Source of the DNA: an uncultured Eubacteriales bacterium
GTDB taxonomy: Bacteria; Bacillota; Clostridia; Christensenellales; QAND01
DNA length: 24,782 nucleotides
Reading direction: 5' to 3'
Assembly: GCA_900546685.1 (NCBI GenBank)
Contig: UREB01000006.1
Span: 1-24,782, forward strand
The position numbers were made by a program, and so were the translations under genes. Of the stretch, positions 1-6,131 are shown one piece after another. Within the stretch, counting starts at the first letter, position 1; each line of letters opens with the position of its first letter. The notes under the pieces were generated by a model, which saw nothing but the letters and a program-made list of their open reading frames with translations, made no database searches and had not been told where the DNA came from.

Positions 1-34
1 GTCCCCTGGCCGGGCTTGGCTCGCCCACTGGGCA
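1..34 (-). repeat. Edge copy of the CGCCCAGTGGGCG-headed repeat family (reverse orientation, partial)
   Basis: Read on the minus strand, the first 34 bases begin with GCCCAGTGGGCGAG, identical over 14 bases to the head of the third unit of the 96-bp array near 13177, and a CCGGCC block follows as in that array. The copy is cut off by the contig edge. It lies just beyond the terminator hairpin at 41-74. Similarity after the head is loose, so membership rests on the 14-mer plus CCGGCC. Confidence 0.5.
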
Positions 35-40
35 CAAAAC

Positions 41-74
41 AAAAAAGACAGATCTGCTGCAATCTGTCTTTTTT
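41..74 (-). terminator. Intrinsic terminator, A/T-flanked hairpin
   Basis: A perfect 13-bp inverted repeat (41-53 with 62-74, AAAAAAGACAGAT) encloses an 8-base loop. Because the arms start and end in A and T runs, the hairpin can terminate from either side. It sits about 110 bases after the stop of the minus-strand lipoprotein gene and probably ends that transcript. Confidence 0.8.
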
Positions 75-133
75 GTCTCATGGTATATGTAAAACGGCTT
101 GCGCCGCAGTCAGGGGGGCTTTCTCTCTATGGC

Positions 134-157
134 TGTATCATACCGCGCCTTTGTGGC
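134..157. repeat. Gene-flanking 24-bp repeat, copy 1
   Basis: TGTATCATACCGC, four variable bases, then TTGTGGC. The same two blocks with the same 4-base gap recur at 1337-1360, on the other side of the lipoprotein gene. On the minus strand each copy contains TATGAT, which resembles a -10 box. This copy lies in the 3' region of the lipoprotein transcript. Confidence 0.55.
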
Positions 158-185
158 ATGGGTTTGTCTTGCCTATGAACCTTCG

Positions 186-1304
186 TTACGGCGTTTTGGC
201 GTTTGCCTCCGTCTCCGCCGCCGTCACGGTTTCGACGCTGCTCAGGCTGTCGTACTCGATGGCGCCTTCCATGGCCCCATCGCTGCGCAAAACCAGCCGC
301 CCGCCGTTGTTGCCGCTGCTGCCCCATTGCCCAGCCGCCGCCTTTACCGCCACGCCAGAGCCGCCCTGCACCTGCGCGCTGTCCGTAATGCAGATGTACG
401 CCTCCGTGTTGGTAACATACAGCGCCGCGCCCTGGGCCGCCGTCACCCGGCCGCCGGATACCCACAGCTCTGCCACGCCGCTGTCCGCCTGCGCCTGCTC
501 TGCCTGCCCGGCGTCCGGCTGAAATACCAGCACGCCCATTTCACTGCCCTGGCTTTCCAGCGCCGTCTGCGTTAGGGAAAGGCTGTTTGCCCCCTCCAGC
601 ACTGCGCACACCGAGGCATAGGCCACCATCTCGCTGTCCTCCAGCGTCAGCGTGCCCCTGGAATACACGCAGGGCGCATACGCACCGCTGCTGCGCCCTT
701 CTACGCCGCTGGCCTGGATGGTGCCGCTGCCCGTGCCCGCATACAGCATCGGGCTGTACGCCCCCTGGGTCTCAATCGCCAAGTTTTGCGCCAATATGCA
801 GCCGTTTGCCGCGGCCATCACCCCGGCGGATGCTTCCTGCCGCGTGGTAATCGTGGTATCGGATACCACCACGCAGGCATTGTCTCCCACCGCGGCCAGT
901 GCGGATGCGCCCTTGCCATCCGTCTCGATGGTGCAGTTTTCCAGTACCAGGTTGCCGCCGCTCTGCGCCACCAGCGCCGCATTGACCCCCTCTATCGCGG
1001 ATGCGCTGTCCGCCGTGCCGCCCGTTTTGGTGATGGTGCAGTTTCTCAGCACCACGCTGCCGCCATTTTTCACGACGAGCACGCTTTGGTCCGCTTCATC
1101 GGCGCACAGCGTCTGCCCCTCCAGCGTCAGGCTATCGCCATCTACCACCGTAACAGCGCGCAGCACAGCGCTGTTCTCCGCCGTCGCTGCGGCCTGGGCC
1201 TGCGGCTCTTTCTTTGCCACCGCCCCACAGGAGGAAAGGGCGGCCGCCGCCACCGTACAAGCGCACAGCGCCGCCAGCTTGCTCCAAGCGCCTTTCGTCA
1301 TCAT
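186..1304 (-). CDS. Exported lipoprotein, predicted right-handed beta-helix
   Basis: A 372-residue protein of unknown function, predicted to be anchored on the outer face of the membrane. Residues 1-25 form a lipoprotein signal peptide ending in lipobox LSSC (lipidated Cys26). From about residue 45 the chain is a run of short beta-strand-like repeats (LVLENCTIET, LTLEDSEMVA, VVLRNCTITK) with small residues and Asn at turns, as in parallel beta-helix proteins. The start is supported by AAAGGAGGAG seven to eight bases upstream of ATGATG. The gene stands alone between terminators. The large surface protein at 6132-7781 has a similar beta-solenoid style but a different anchor. No catalytic motif was seen; a glycan-binding or adhesin role is a guess. 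Confidence 0.75.
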   Translation of the reverse strand: MMTKGAWSKLAALCACTVAAAALSSCGAVAKKEPQAQAAATAENSAVLRAVTVVDGDSLTLEGQTLCADEADQSVLVVKNGGSVVLRNCTITKTGGTADSASAIEGVNAALVAQSGGNLVLENCTIETDGKGASALAAVGDNACVVVSDTTITTRQEASAGVMAAANGCILAQNLAIETQGAYSPMLYAGTGSGTIQASGVEGRSSGAYAPCVYSRGTLTLEDSEMVAYASVCAVLEGANSLSLTQTALESQGSEMGVLVFQPDAGQAEQAQADSGVAELWVSGGRVTAAQGAALYVTNTEAYICITDSAQVQGGSGVAVKAAAGQWGSSGNNGGRLVLRSDGAMEGAIEYDSLSSVETVTAAETEANAKTP

Positions 1305-1336
1305 GCCCTCTCCTCCTTTCCGTTTTGTATCATAGT

Positions 1337-1360
1337 TGTATCATACCGCTACATTGTGGC
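1337..1360. repeat. Gene-flanking 24-bp repeat, copy 2, in lipoprotein promoter region
   Basis: Same blocks as at 134-157: TGTATCATACCGC, four bases, TTGTGGC, with 20 of 24 positions identical. It is 33 bases upstream of the lipoprotein start codon. On the minus strand a second TATGATACAA follows 11 bases later, so two -10-like boxes occur in tandem. No convincing -35 box is visible. It could be a promoter or operator; the copy after the gene is then unexplained. Confidence 0.5.
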
Positions 1361-1485
1361 GAAAGATGGGCTTTTCTATGTGCTTGTTTTCCACTTTTTC
1401 GGCATTTCCCTGTGCATAGCGGGCTCTGTGTTCCACCTTCCAAATAATTTCGGAAATCTGCCCGGCCAAAGCCGCGCCGCCCTAC

Positions 1486-1514
1486 AAAAAAAGCCGGCGT
1501 TTTCATCCGGCTTT
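1486..1514 (-). terminator. Intrinsic terminator of the radical SAM gene
   Basis: An 8-bp stem (AAAGCCGG 1490-1497 with CCGGCTTT 1507-1514) and 9-base loop is followed on the minus strand by seven T. It lies nine bases past the radical SAM stop codon. Confidence 0.75.
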
Positions 1515-1522
1515 GCCCAGCC

Positions 1523-2413
1523 TTACCATACCCCTGTTAAATCAAATGCCGGGGTATAGCGGCTGTCCGCGGCGCTGCGCGCCTGCCCGTAGCCCTCGAA
1601 CCCCAGCCGAACCGCATAATCGCGCACGCTGTCTATTTCAAAATCCGTCACCCGGCGGTCGATCTCCTTGTAGGCCGCCGCGCGGTAGCAAGGCGTGTAT
1701 TGGCTCATCAGGCTCAAAAGGATGTGCCTGGGAGGCGCCAGGCGGCTCAGCGCTTCCAGCACCGCCATCGAATCCTTGCGGCAGCCGGGCAGCAGCAGAT
1801 GGCGCACCATCAGCCCCCTTTGCAAAACGCCGTTTGCCCCCCATTGCAAAGGCCCCGTCTGCCGGTACATCTCCTGGATGGCGGCCTGCGCCACGTCAAA
1901 ATAATCCGCCGCCCCGCTGTATGCTTTGGAAAGCGCCGCGTCCTTGTATTTGAGATCCGGCAGATAAATTTCCACCAGCCCATCCATCATCCCCAGCACC
2001 TCCGGGCTGTCATAGCCGTTGGAATTGTACACCACCGGGATGCGCAGCCGGGGCTTGGCCCGCTCCAGCGCCCTGGCAATCTGCGGGGCAAAATGCGTCG
2101 GGCTTACTAGGTCCAGCGTTTGGGCGCCCTCATCCTGCAGGCGCAAAAAGATCTCTGCCAGCTGCGCCGTGCCGATCTCCTTGCCAAAGCCGCGCTGGCT
2201 GATCTCCGCATTCTGGCAAAACACGCAGTGCAGCGCGCAGCCGGAAAAAAACACCGCGCCTGCCCCGCGCTCTCCGCAAAGGCAGGGTTCCTCCCCGGTA
2301 TGCAGCGCCGCCCGCGCCACACGAAGGCGCGCGCCCATGCCGCATTGGCCTCTGCCCGTTGTCCTGTTTGCCCCGCAGCGCCGGGGGCACAGCGTGCAGC
2401 CCGTTTTTTCCAT
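1523..2413 (-). CDS. Radical SAM protein, pyruvate formate-lyase activating enzyme-like (PflX/COG1313 type)
   Basis: Predicted to bind a 4Fe-4S cluster and cleave S-adenosylmethionine to make a radical; the target is unknown. Of about 296 residues, the cluster motif CALHCVFC (Cys59, Cys63, Cys66) has the CxxxCxxC spacing. An N-terminal Cys cluster (C6, C9, C13, C24) resembles the metal-binding ribbon of the PflX-like group. YNSNGY and YLPDLKYKD are further blocks typical of this group. The ATG at 2413 is chosen because AGGAGGG lies seven bases before it; an in-frame ATG two codons upstream would be only one base from the ribosome site. The gene is divergent from the aldehyde dehydrogenase. 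No glycyl radical enzyme is present in the window, so no partner can be assigned. Confidence 0.85.
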   Translation of the reverse strand: MEKTGCTLCPRRCGANRTTGRGQCGMGARLRVARAALHTGEEPCLCGERGAGAVFFSGCALHCVFCQNAEISQRGFGKEIGTAQLAEIFLRLQDEGAQTLDLVSPTHFAPQIARALERAKPRLRIPVVYNSNGYDSPEVLGMMDGLVEIYLPDLKYKDAALSKAYSGAADYFDVAQAAIQEMYRQTGPLQWGANGVLQRGLMVRHLLLPGCRKDSMAVLEALSRLAPPRHILLSLMSQYTPCYRAAAYKEIDRRVTDFEIDSVRDYAVRLGFEGYGQARSAADSRYTPAFDLTGVW

Positions 2414-2452
2414 GCCCATCCCTCCTGTTTTCTGCGCTCTATCATAGCACAT

Positions 2453-2481
2453 TTGCGCGCAGTGCCGCCATACGGTATACT
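2453..2481 (+). promoter_or_regulatory. Sigma-A-type promoter of the aldehyde dehydrogenase gene
   Basis: TTGCGC (2453-2458), a 17-base spacer and TATACT (2476-2481) precede the TTG start at 2507. It lies in the short divergent space shared with the radical SAM gene. Confidence 0.65.
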
Positions 2482-2506
2482 AAACACACGCAAAGGGGGC
2501 GTTTTT

Positions 2507-3883
2507 TTGTCCATTGACATTGAAAAACTCGTACACAGCCAACAGCGCTATTTTGCATCCGGCCGCACGCGGGACATTGCCTTTCGCAAGCAGGCGCTCT
2601 CTCGCCTGGAAAGCGCCGTTGTGCAGTATGAAGAGCGCATTCTCTCCGCGTTGAACGAAGACCTGCAAAAATCGCATTTTGAAGGATATATGACGGAAAT
2701 CGGCATGGTCAAGGCCGAGCTTTCCTATGTCCAAAAGCGCTTGGTGCGGTGGAATAGGCCGCAGCGCGTAAAAACGCCGCTGGCCCAGTTTCCCGCCAAA
2801 AGCGTCATCCTGCGCGAACCCTACGGCTCCGTACTCATCATGGCGCCGTGGAACTATCCGTTCCAGCTTTGCTTAGAGCCGCTCATCGGCGCGCTGGCCG
2901 CGGGCAACTGCGCCGTCATCAAGCCCAGCGCCTATGCCCCGCATACCGCCCAGGTGCTCAAAAGCATGATAGAGGCCTGCTTCCCGCCGGAGTATGTGGC
3001 CGTCGTGCCGGGCGGCCGGTCGGAAAACCTGGCGCTTTTGGATCAGCCGTTTCAGTTTATCTTCTTTACCGGCGGCGCCACGGTGGGCCGGTTTGTCATG
3101 GAAAAAGCCGCCCGGCACTTAACCCCCGTCTGCCTGGAATTGGGCGGCAAAAGCCCCTGCATTGTGGACAGCACCGCCAATGTGCGCCTGGCCGCCAAGC
3201 GCATCGTTTTCGGCAAATGCCTAAACGCCGGGCAAACCTGCGTGGCGCCGGATTACGTGCTCGTAGACCGCGCCGTCAAAGACCAATTCTGCCGCGAGGC
3301 CCAGCGGTATATCGAGCAGTTTTATACCAAGGACCCGCTTTCCAACCCCGCCTACCCCCGCATCATCAACCAAAAGCATTTTGACCGCCTCGTCTCGCTG
3401 ATGGAGGGCGGGCATGTGCTCTACGGCGGGCACAGCTGCGCCGCGCATCTTCAAATCGAGCCCACGCTGATAGATCAGGTCTCGCCCGATTCTCCGCTGA
3501 TGGAGGAGGAAATCTTTGGCCCGCTGCTTCCTATTTTGACCTTTTCAGATAGAGCGCAGGCCATCGAGTTTGTCAACGCCCGCCCGCATCCCTTGGCGCT
3601 GTATCTATTTACTTCGGACAAGGCGTTTACCTCCCAGGTGCTGTCCTCCGTCTCCTTTGGCGGCGGCTGCGTCAACGATACCATCATCCACCTGGCCACC
3701 TCCCGCATGGGGTTTGGCGGCGTGGGCGCCTCCGGCATGGGCCAATACCATGGCCGCCGCAGCTTTGACGCCTTTACCCACGAAAAGAGCATCGTAAAAA
3801 AGGCCACCTGGCTGGATCTGCCCATCCGCTATCAGCCCGCCACCCGCCGGAAAATGCGGCTGATGCGTCGCTTTCTCAAATAA
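2507..3883 (+). CDS. Aldehyde dehydrogenase, ALDH3-like family
   Basis: Predicted NAD(P)-dependent oxidation of an aldehyde to its carboxylic acid; substrate unknown. The 458-residue length fits the ALDH3/fatty or aromatic aldehyde group. Visible motifs are PWNYP (catalytic Asn116), FTGG (about 187-190), LELGGKSP with general base Glu211, and GQTCVAPDY with nucleophile Cys245. The reading frame stays open far upstream over the radical SAM gene, but the true start is taken as TTG 2507: AAAGGGGG lies eight bases before it, a promoter sits just upstream, and homology begins here. Transcription probably ends at the hairpin 3897-3936. Nothing nearby indicates the source of the aldehyde. Confidence 0.93.
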   Translation: MSIDIEKLVHSQQRYFASGRTRDIAFRKQALSRLESAVVQYEERILSALNEDLQKSHFEGYMTEIGMVKAELSYVQKRLVRWNRPQRVKTPLAQFPAKSVILREPYGSVLIMAPWNYPFQLCLEPLIGALAAGNCAVIKPSAYAPHTAQVLKSMIEACFPPEYVAVVPGGRSENLALLDQPFQFIFFTGGATVGRFVMEKAARHLTPVCLELGGKSPCIVDSTANVRLAAKRIVFGKCLNAGQTCVAPDYVLVDRAVKDQFCREAQRYIEQFYTKDPLSNPAYPRIINQKHFDRLVSLMEGGHVLYGGHSCAAHLQIEPTLIDQVSPDSPLMEEEIFGPLLPILTFSDRAQAIEFVNARPHPLALYLFTSDKAFTSQVLSSVSFGGGCVNDTIIHLATSRMGFGGVGASGMGQYHGRRSFDAFTHEKSIVKKATWLDLPIRYQPATRRKMRLMRRFLK

Positions 3884-3896
3884 CGCTTCCCATGAA

Positions 3897-3936
3897 AAAA
3901 GCCCCCTGCGGCGCGTTCAGGCCGCAGGGGGCTTTT
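3897..3936. terminator. Bidirectional terminator between convergent genes
   Basis: A perfect 16-bp GC-rich stem (3897-3912 with 3921-3936) and 8-base loop, with A and T at its outer ends. It separates the convergent aldehyde dehydrogenase and TIGR04076 genes and can serve both. Confidence 0.9.
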
Positions 3937-3956
3937 GTGGGTTGCCCCTTTCCGTT

Positions 3957-4349
3957 TCATTCATAGTCGATGCGCTCGATTTTGAATACCACAGGCCGCG
4001 TTCCGTCCGAGCAGCAGGCGATCATGGTATTTTCCTCCTTCATCCACCCCTTCATAATAGAGCCCCCCTGTAATCCGGTATAGATATACCGGGCGATCGC
4101 GTCCCACGCTTCCGAGCAAAACGGCAGCTTTGGCCCGCCTGCCACTGTGTTTGCATCGCCGGCGGTCTTAATCAGCGTGTTGATCCCCATATGCCAAAAA
4201 TCATCCCGCTGGTCATCACGCAAAAAAACAAATTCATCCCCCACATGGTAGCATGGGCAGGGGCCGGCGTTGGCATCGGCGCAATATTGCCGCTGCAGTT
4301 CCGGGTACAGCTTTTTATCCAATACAGTTACTTTCACTTTATGCTTCAT
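3957..4349 (-). CDS. TIGR04076 family protein (first paralogue)
   Basis: A 130-residue soluble protein of unknown function. Features that suggest TIGR04076 are the N-terminal KVKVTVLDK strand, a Cys-containing segment GPCPCYHVGDEFVF, a central CSEAWDAIARYIY block, and a C-terminal DGTRPVVFKIERID strand. Several Cys residues (in GPCPC and ACCSDG) could bind metal, but this is inference. AGGAGG about eight bases before the ATG supports the start. A second, diverged member lies at 15283-15630. The two share architecture rather than close identity, so recent duplication is not indicated. Confidence 0.65.
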   Translation of the reverse strand: MKHKVKVTVLDKKLYPELQRQYCADANAGPCPCYHVGDEFVFLRDDQRDDFWHMGINTLIKTAGDANTVAGGPKLPFCSEAWDAIARYIYTGLQGGSIMKGWMKEENTMIACCSDGTRPVVFKIERIDYE

Positions 4350-4437
4350 TGTCTAGGCCTCCTACTGGGGAAATGGCAGTTTTCTTCCCCCGCTATGGAA
4401 ACCGCACCACAATTTTTTTCTTACATCAATCGGCGCG

Positions 4438-4466
4438 AAAAAAAACCGCCATGGTTTCCCATGGCG
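4438..4466 (-). terminator. Intrinsic terminator of the hsp20 gene
   Basis: CCGCCATGG (4445-4453) pairs perfectly with CCATGGCGG (4458-4466) around a four-base loop. On the minus strand it is followed by seven T. It begins twelve bases after the hsp20 stop codon. Confidence 0.85.
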
Positions 4467-4477
4467 GCAACAACGCC

Positions 4478-4924
4478 TTATTCAATGGCAATGAGGTTTT
4501 TCTGCGGCAGCTGCCTTTGCGGCGCTTTGGGCATCGAGATGCGCAAAATGCCATCCTCAAACTTGGCGGATAGATCCTCCGCCTTTACCTGATCGCCCAC
4601 ATAGAAGCTGCGGCTGCATTGGCCGGTGTACCGCTCCTGGCGGAGATAGCGGCCTTTTTCGTCCTGCTCGTTTTTGTCCAGGCTCTTGGCGGCCGCAATG
4701 GTCAGCGTGCCGTTCTCCAGCTGCACCTGCACGTCCTCTTTTTTAAAGCCCGGCAGGTCGATATCCAATTCATATGTGTTTTCCGTCTCGCGGACGTCGG
4801 TTTTCATGATGTTTTTGGCATGCCTGCCATACAACGGATTCCGCGCATCAAACGCAGACATCATTCTGAACGGTTCCTCAAACAATTCCTCGAATAAGTT
4901 TTCACCAAAAATGCTGGGCAACAT
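4478..4924 (-). CDS. hsp20: Small heat shock protein, Hsp20/alpha-crystallin family
   Basis: An ATP-independent holdase that binds unfolding proteins in the cytoplasm. The 148 residues show the family order: a variable N-terminal region rich in Phe and Glu (about 1-40), an alpha-crystallin domain (about 42-135) with the conserved YELDIDLPGFKKEDVQV block, a central LRQERYTGQCSRSFYV segment, and FEDGILRISMPK near the end. GGAGGA seven bases before the ATG at 4924 supports the start. About 165 bases upstream is a CIRCE operator overlapping a promoter, so HrcA repression with heat induction is expected. The long leader between them may also fold over the ribosome site. Confidence 0.95.
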   Translation of the reverse strand: MLPSIFGENLFEELFEEPFRMMSAFDARNPLYGRHAKNIMKTDVRETENTYELDIDLPGFKKEDVQVQLENGTLTIAAAKSLDKNEQDEKGRYLRQERYTGQCSRSFYVGDQVKAEDLSAKFEDGILRISMPKAPQRQLPQKNLIAIE

Positions 4925-4930
4925 ACGTCA

Positions 4931-4968
4931 TTCCTCCATTCGTTCCAATCACTCGTAGCCAGGAAGAA
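4931..4968 (-). promoter_or_regulatory. Possible SD-sequestering hairpin in the hsp20 leader
   Basis: On the minus strand TTCTTCC (4962-4968) can pair with the ribosome site GGAGGAA (4931-4937) over seven positions, one of them a U-G pair, with a 24-base loop. A weak helix masking the Shine-Dalgarno site of a heat-shock gene could act as an RNA thermometer. This is inferred from complementarity only. Confidence 0.25.
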
Positions 4969-5073
4969 ATCTTTCTCTAGTAGCGAGTGTACCCCGCGCG
5001 GCCCTTGGCCGGCGCTTTTTGGTTTTTTCCTCGGGAGCCTGGCCTCTTGGCCCCTCTCTCAAGGTTCAAGTAT

Positions 5074-5101
5074 AGAATAGCACTTTTGTTAGCACTGTCA
5101 A
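5074..5101 (-). promoter_or_regulatory. Promoter of hsp20
   Basis: On the minus strand TTGACA (5096-5101), a 16-base spacer and TATTCT (5074-5079). The -35 box lies inside the CIRCE element, so bound HrcA would block RNA polymerase. The predicted leader is about 140 bases. Confidence 0.65.
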
Positions 5102-5115
5102 GCCTTGAGTGCTAA
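5089..5115. promoter_or_regulatory. CIRCE operator (HrcA binding site)
   Basis: TTAGCACTG, nine bases, GAGTGCTAA: 9-9-9 geometry matching the CIRCE consensus TTAGCACTC-N9-GAGTGCTAA, with one mismatch in the left arm. CIRCE is the known binding site of the HrcA repressor of class I heat-shock genes. Here it controls a small heat shock gene rather than groE or dnaK. Confidence 0.93.
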
Positions 5116-5230
5116 AATTCACATTTAATCCATTTTTCTTCGTCGTTTTGCCATAATGCTGCGCAGTCCTCTGCCCATCCGCATGCTTCACAAGGCAAAG
5201 GCCAGGCTTTTCCGCGCTTTTTCGCCCCAT

Positions 5231-5257
5231 AAAAAGAGCGCCGGCCTAGGCCGGCGC
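5231..5257 (-). terminator. Intrinsic terminator of the second lipoprotein gene
   Basis: GCGCCGGCCTAGGCCGGCGC (5238-5257) is a perfect 20-base palindrome, followed on the minus strand by TCTTTTT. It lies 15 bases past the lipoprotein stop codon. Confidence 0.75.
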
Positions 5258-5272
5258 ATGGTTTGTTCGCTG

Positions 5273-6022
5273 TTATTCCTCCACGCGAAAGCTGGATAAG
5301 ATCGCCAGCGCTTCGCTCGTTTCCTGCTCTGTCATCTCCCCTTCCGGCGATTGGCAGACAAACGCCACATGCGCGCTGTACCAAAAGGAGAATTCCGTCT
5401 CGTTTACGCCGCGCACATCCTCCCGTGTGCCCTCATAGGAAGCCGGCACCACCGCATAGGATACCGAGCCGTCCACATCGGTAAACTCAGAGTCCGTGTT
5501 CATATCCAGCCGCCCGGTCGTTTTAAGCTTGGCCACCATAAACTCACCCAGGCTCTTATGATCCGTGCCCTGTACATAGCCCGGCACAAACTGCGAATCC
5601 GCCGCCTTTGTCACTTCCACACGCGTCATGGATACGCTGCTGCCGCCAAAGCTGTAATCCTTGGGATACGAATAAAAAGCGTAGATGATCTGCACGCCCC
5701 TGTCGTTTTCCAGCGTCACGCGCTCGGTCTGCGTATCCACCCTTTCCTCCGTAACGTGCCAGGTATCCGGGTAATCAAAGGTGAACACAGGATACGTCAC
5801 CGCATTTTTCTCGCCAAACTGCGTGGCGTAATGATTGTTCAGCACGATTTCCTCCGGCGTGGGCTCCGGCGTCTGTGTGGGCGCGGCCGTTTCGGTTTGC
5901 GCGGGGGGCTCGGTTTGCTGCGGGGCCTGCCCGCCGCATGCGCTTAGCCCCAGCGCCATCAAAACGCACAGGCCCGCTGCCGCCAGCCTGCTTTTTCTGG
6001 ATGCTTCCTTCGTCTGTTTCAT
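5273..6022 (-). CDS. Exported lipoprotein with Pro/Thr-rich linker, unknown function
   Basis: About 249 residues, predicted to be attached to the outer face of the membrane. A positively charged start (MKQTKEASRKSR) leads into a hydrophobic stretch ending in lipobox LSAC. A linker rich in Pro, Thr, Glu and Gln follows (about residues 35-60), then a compact domain of about 185 residues containing FTFDYPDTWHVTEE and ending in LAILSSFRV. That pattern resembles PsbP-like or similar small lipoprotein domains, but I cannot assign a family. The ATG at 6022 has GGGGAGGA upstream at good spacing; an in-frame extension would lack a ribosome site. The gene is monocistronic, with its own promoter (6055-6083) and terminator (5231-5257). 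Confidence 0.8.
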   Translation of the reverse strand: MKQTKEASRKSRLAAAGLCVLMALGLSACGGQAPQQTEPPAQTETAAPTQTPEPTPEEIVLNNHYATQFGEKNAVTYPVFTFDYPDTWHVTEERVDTQTERVTLENDRGVQIIYAFYSYPKDYSFGGSSVSMTRVEVTKAADSQFVPGYVQGTDHKSLGEFMVAKLKTTGRLDMNTDSEFTDVDGSVSYAVVPASYEGTREDVRGVNETEFSFWYSAHVAFVCQSPEGEMTEQETSEALAILSSFRVEE

Positions 6023-6054
6023 TGTCTTTTCCTCCCCTAAAATGGTCGGCCGAT

Positions 6055-6083
6055 ATTGTATCACCTTCGCCCCGTTTGGTCAA
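6055..6083 (-). promoter_or_regulatory. Promoter of the second lipoprotein gene
   Basis: On the minus strand TTGACC (6078-6083), a 17-base spacer and TACAAT (6055-6060), about 33 bases from the start codon. Confidence 0.7.
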
Positions 6084-6097
6084 TTTCCTCCCGCATC

Positions 6098-6124
6098 AAA
6101 AAAGACCCGGTTTGGGTCTTTTTT
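6098..6124 (-). terminator. Intrinsic terminator of the surface protein gene
   Basis: An 11-bp perfect stem (AAAAAAGACCC with GGGTCTTTTTT) and five-base loop GGTTT, seven bases past the stop codon of the minus-strand surface protein. The A/T ends make it potentially bidirectional. Confidence 0.85.
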
Positions 6125-6131
6125 GTCTTGG

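Noticed and set aside
2120..2506. Upstream extension of the aldehyde dehydrogenase
   Set aside because: It would run antisense through the radical SAM gene. A promoter and ribosome site place the start at TTG 2507, where ALDH3-like length and homology begin.
5112..5384. 90-residue minus-strand frame over the CIRCE upstream region
   Set aside because: It crosses the lipoprotein terminator and overlaps the end of the lipoprotein gene, with no ribosome site. I see nothing else in 5116-5230.
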